Under the pieces are notes generated by a model. That model saw only the letters and a list, made by a program, of their open reading frames with translations. It searched no databases and was not told the DNA's origin. From NCBI GenBank assembly GCA_037139095.1, contig JBAXHD010000033.1, forward strand, positions 1 to 30,201: a DNA stretch of 30,201 nt. The letters run 5' to 3'. Shown here in pieces: positions 29,981 through 30,201 of the stretch. The translations under genes were made by a program, and so were the position numbers. How positions within the stretch are numbered: position 1 is the stretch's first letter; each line of letters begins with the position of its first letter. The stretch comes from WLMZ01 sp037139095 (GTDB lineage Bacteria; Actinomycetota; Acidimicrobiia; Acidimicrobiales; Ilumatobacteraceae).

Positions 29981-30109
29981 TCATTTCGGATCAACGGGTA
30001 GCTCGCGCCAACCACCTTGTTGCGGTGGCACCCCGCCTTTGCCGCGCAAACGCAGCACGCCAGCCACAATGCCGGCCGCGGACAGGGCCAAGATGGCTCG
30101 ACGAATCAT
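29981..30109 (-). CDS. Small single-pass membrane protein, unknown function (42 aa)
   Basis: ATG at 30109 to TGA at 29981-29983. The protein starts MIRRAILALSAAGIVAGVLR: two Arg, one hydrophobic helix (about residues 5-19), then a basic stretch and a Pro/Gly-rich tail ending ELPVDPK. The positive residues on both sides leave the topology open. The ATG lies only 8 nt from the 3' end of the tRNA-Ile, with GGTGA just in front as a possible ribosome site. The stop is 10 nt before the GTG of the saccharopine-dehydrogenase-like gene. Reading direction, spacing and membrane helix support a real gene; no homology is recognised. Confidence 0.6.
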   Translation of the reverse strand: MIRRAILALSAAGIVAGVLRLRGKGGVPPQQGGWRELPVDPK

Positions 30110-30117
30110 TTTCACCG

Positions 30118-30191
30118 TGGGGCTACACAGAATCGAACTGTGGACCTCATCCTTATCAGGGATGCGCTCTAACCGACTGAGCTATAGCCCC
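30118..30191 (-). tRNA. trnI-GAU: tRNA-Ile (anticodon GAU)
   Basis: A full cloverleaf reads on the minus strand: acceptor GGGGCTA pairing with TAGCCCC, D-stem GCTC/GAGC, anticodon stem CATCC/GGATG with loop CTGATAA (anticodon GAT), T-stem CACAG/CTGTG with loop TTCGATT. The discriminator base is A (30118). The 3' CCA is not encoded; the next bases are CGG. Confidence 0.97.
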
Positions 30192-30201
30192 GAGAGTCGG
30201 G

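Noticed and set aside
29971..30069. N-terminal extension of the saccharopine-dehydrogenase-like frame
   Set aside because: The added Cys-rich residues overlap the 42-aa gene in another frame and have no domain character; the GTG at 29970 sits right before the Rossmann strand.

Overview
The window is about 60% GC chromosomal DNA. It suggests an aquatic or soil actinobacterium, most likely of class Acidimicrobiia near Ilumatobacter. The evidence is F420-type luciferase-like oxidoreductases, a fused OleBC protein, a PRC-barrel/MgtE_N/CBS gene paired with a DUF1003 gene, a halohydrin dehalogenase-like protein close to what I recall of HheG from Ilumatobacter, and many genes whose start codon sits 6-8 nt after a TANNNT -10 box (leaderless mRNAs). 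The assignment is inferred from protein content; no marker gene is present. No insertion sequence, phage gene or CRISPR array was seen, and no stretch over 300 bases lacks a gene.

Layout. 1-2611 (minus): a dehydrogenase operon (HIBADH-like, zinc MDR alcohol dehydrogenase, enolase-superfamily enzyme cut by the window edge) behind a GGT-N3-ACC palindrome. 2772-4561 (plus): an unrecognised, possibly ferritin-like protein and an SDR. 4572-6665: a TetR regulator divergent from a halohydrin dehalogenase-like gene and a DinB-fold gene, with a textbook promoter overlapped by an inverted repeat. 6682-10380 (minus): yjjI-yjjW, a glycyl radical enzyme with its radical-SAM activase, followed by a geranylgeranyl-reductase-family flavoprotein. 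10487-13009 (minus): a P2-like cation ATPase. 13091-17651 (minus): the hydrocarbon operon oleA-oleBC-oleD, closed by an 11-bp perfect hairpin. 17764-17901: a relic of the start of a dimethylarginine dimethylaminohydrolase gene, joined to an enoyl-CoA hydratase/LLM pair (17901-19777). 19783-23845 (minus): sulfatase/phosphonate monoesterase-like, nitrobindin-like, DUF2855 and fumarylacetoacetase-like genes. 23931-26668 (plus): enoyl-CoA hydratase-like, 2,4-dienoyl-CoA-reductase-like SDR and a second LLM enzyme. 26710-28541 (plus): PRC/MgtE_N/CBS and DUF1003. 28538-30191 (minus): tRNA-Ile(GAU), a 42-aa membrane protein, a saccharopine-dehydrogenase-like protein and a Fur regulator.

How it fits together. 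Most genes are acyl-CoA, alcohol or flavin/F420 redox enzymes, as expected for a catabolic generalist. Three items stand out: the TetR-controlled dehalogenase/DinB module (perhaps epoxide or halohydrin handling, possibly with a thiol), the uncharacterised YjjI/YjjW pair in an apparently aerobic actinobacterial setting, and the complete Ole pathway. The two enoyl-CoA-hydratase/LLM modules look like parallel catabolic cassettes with unknown substrates.
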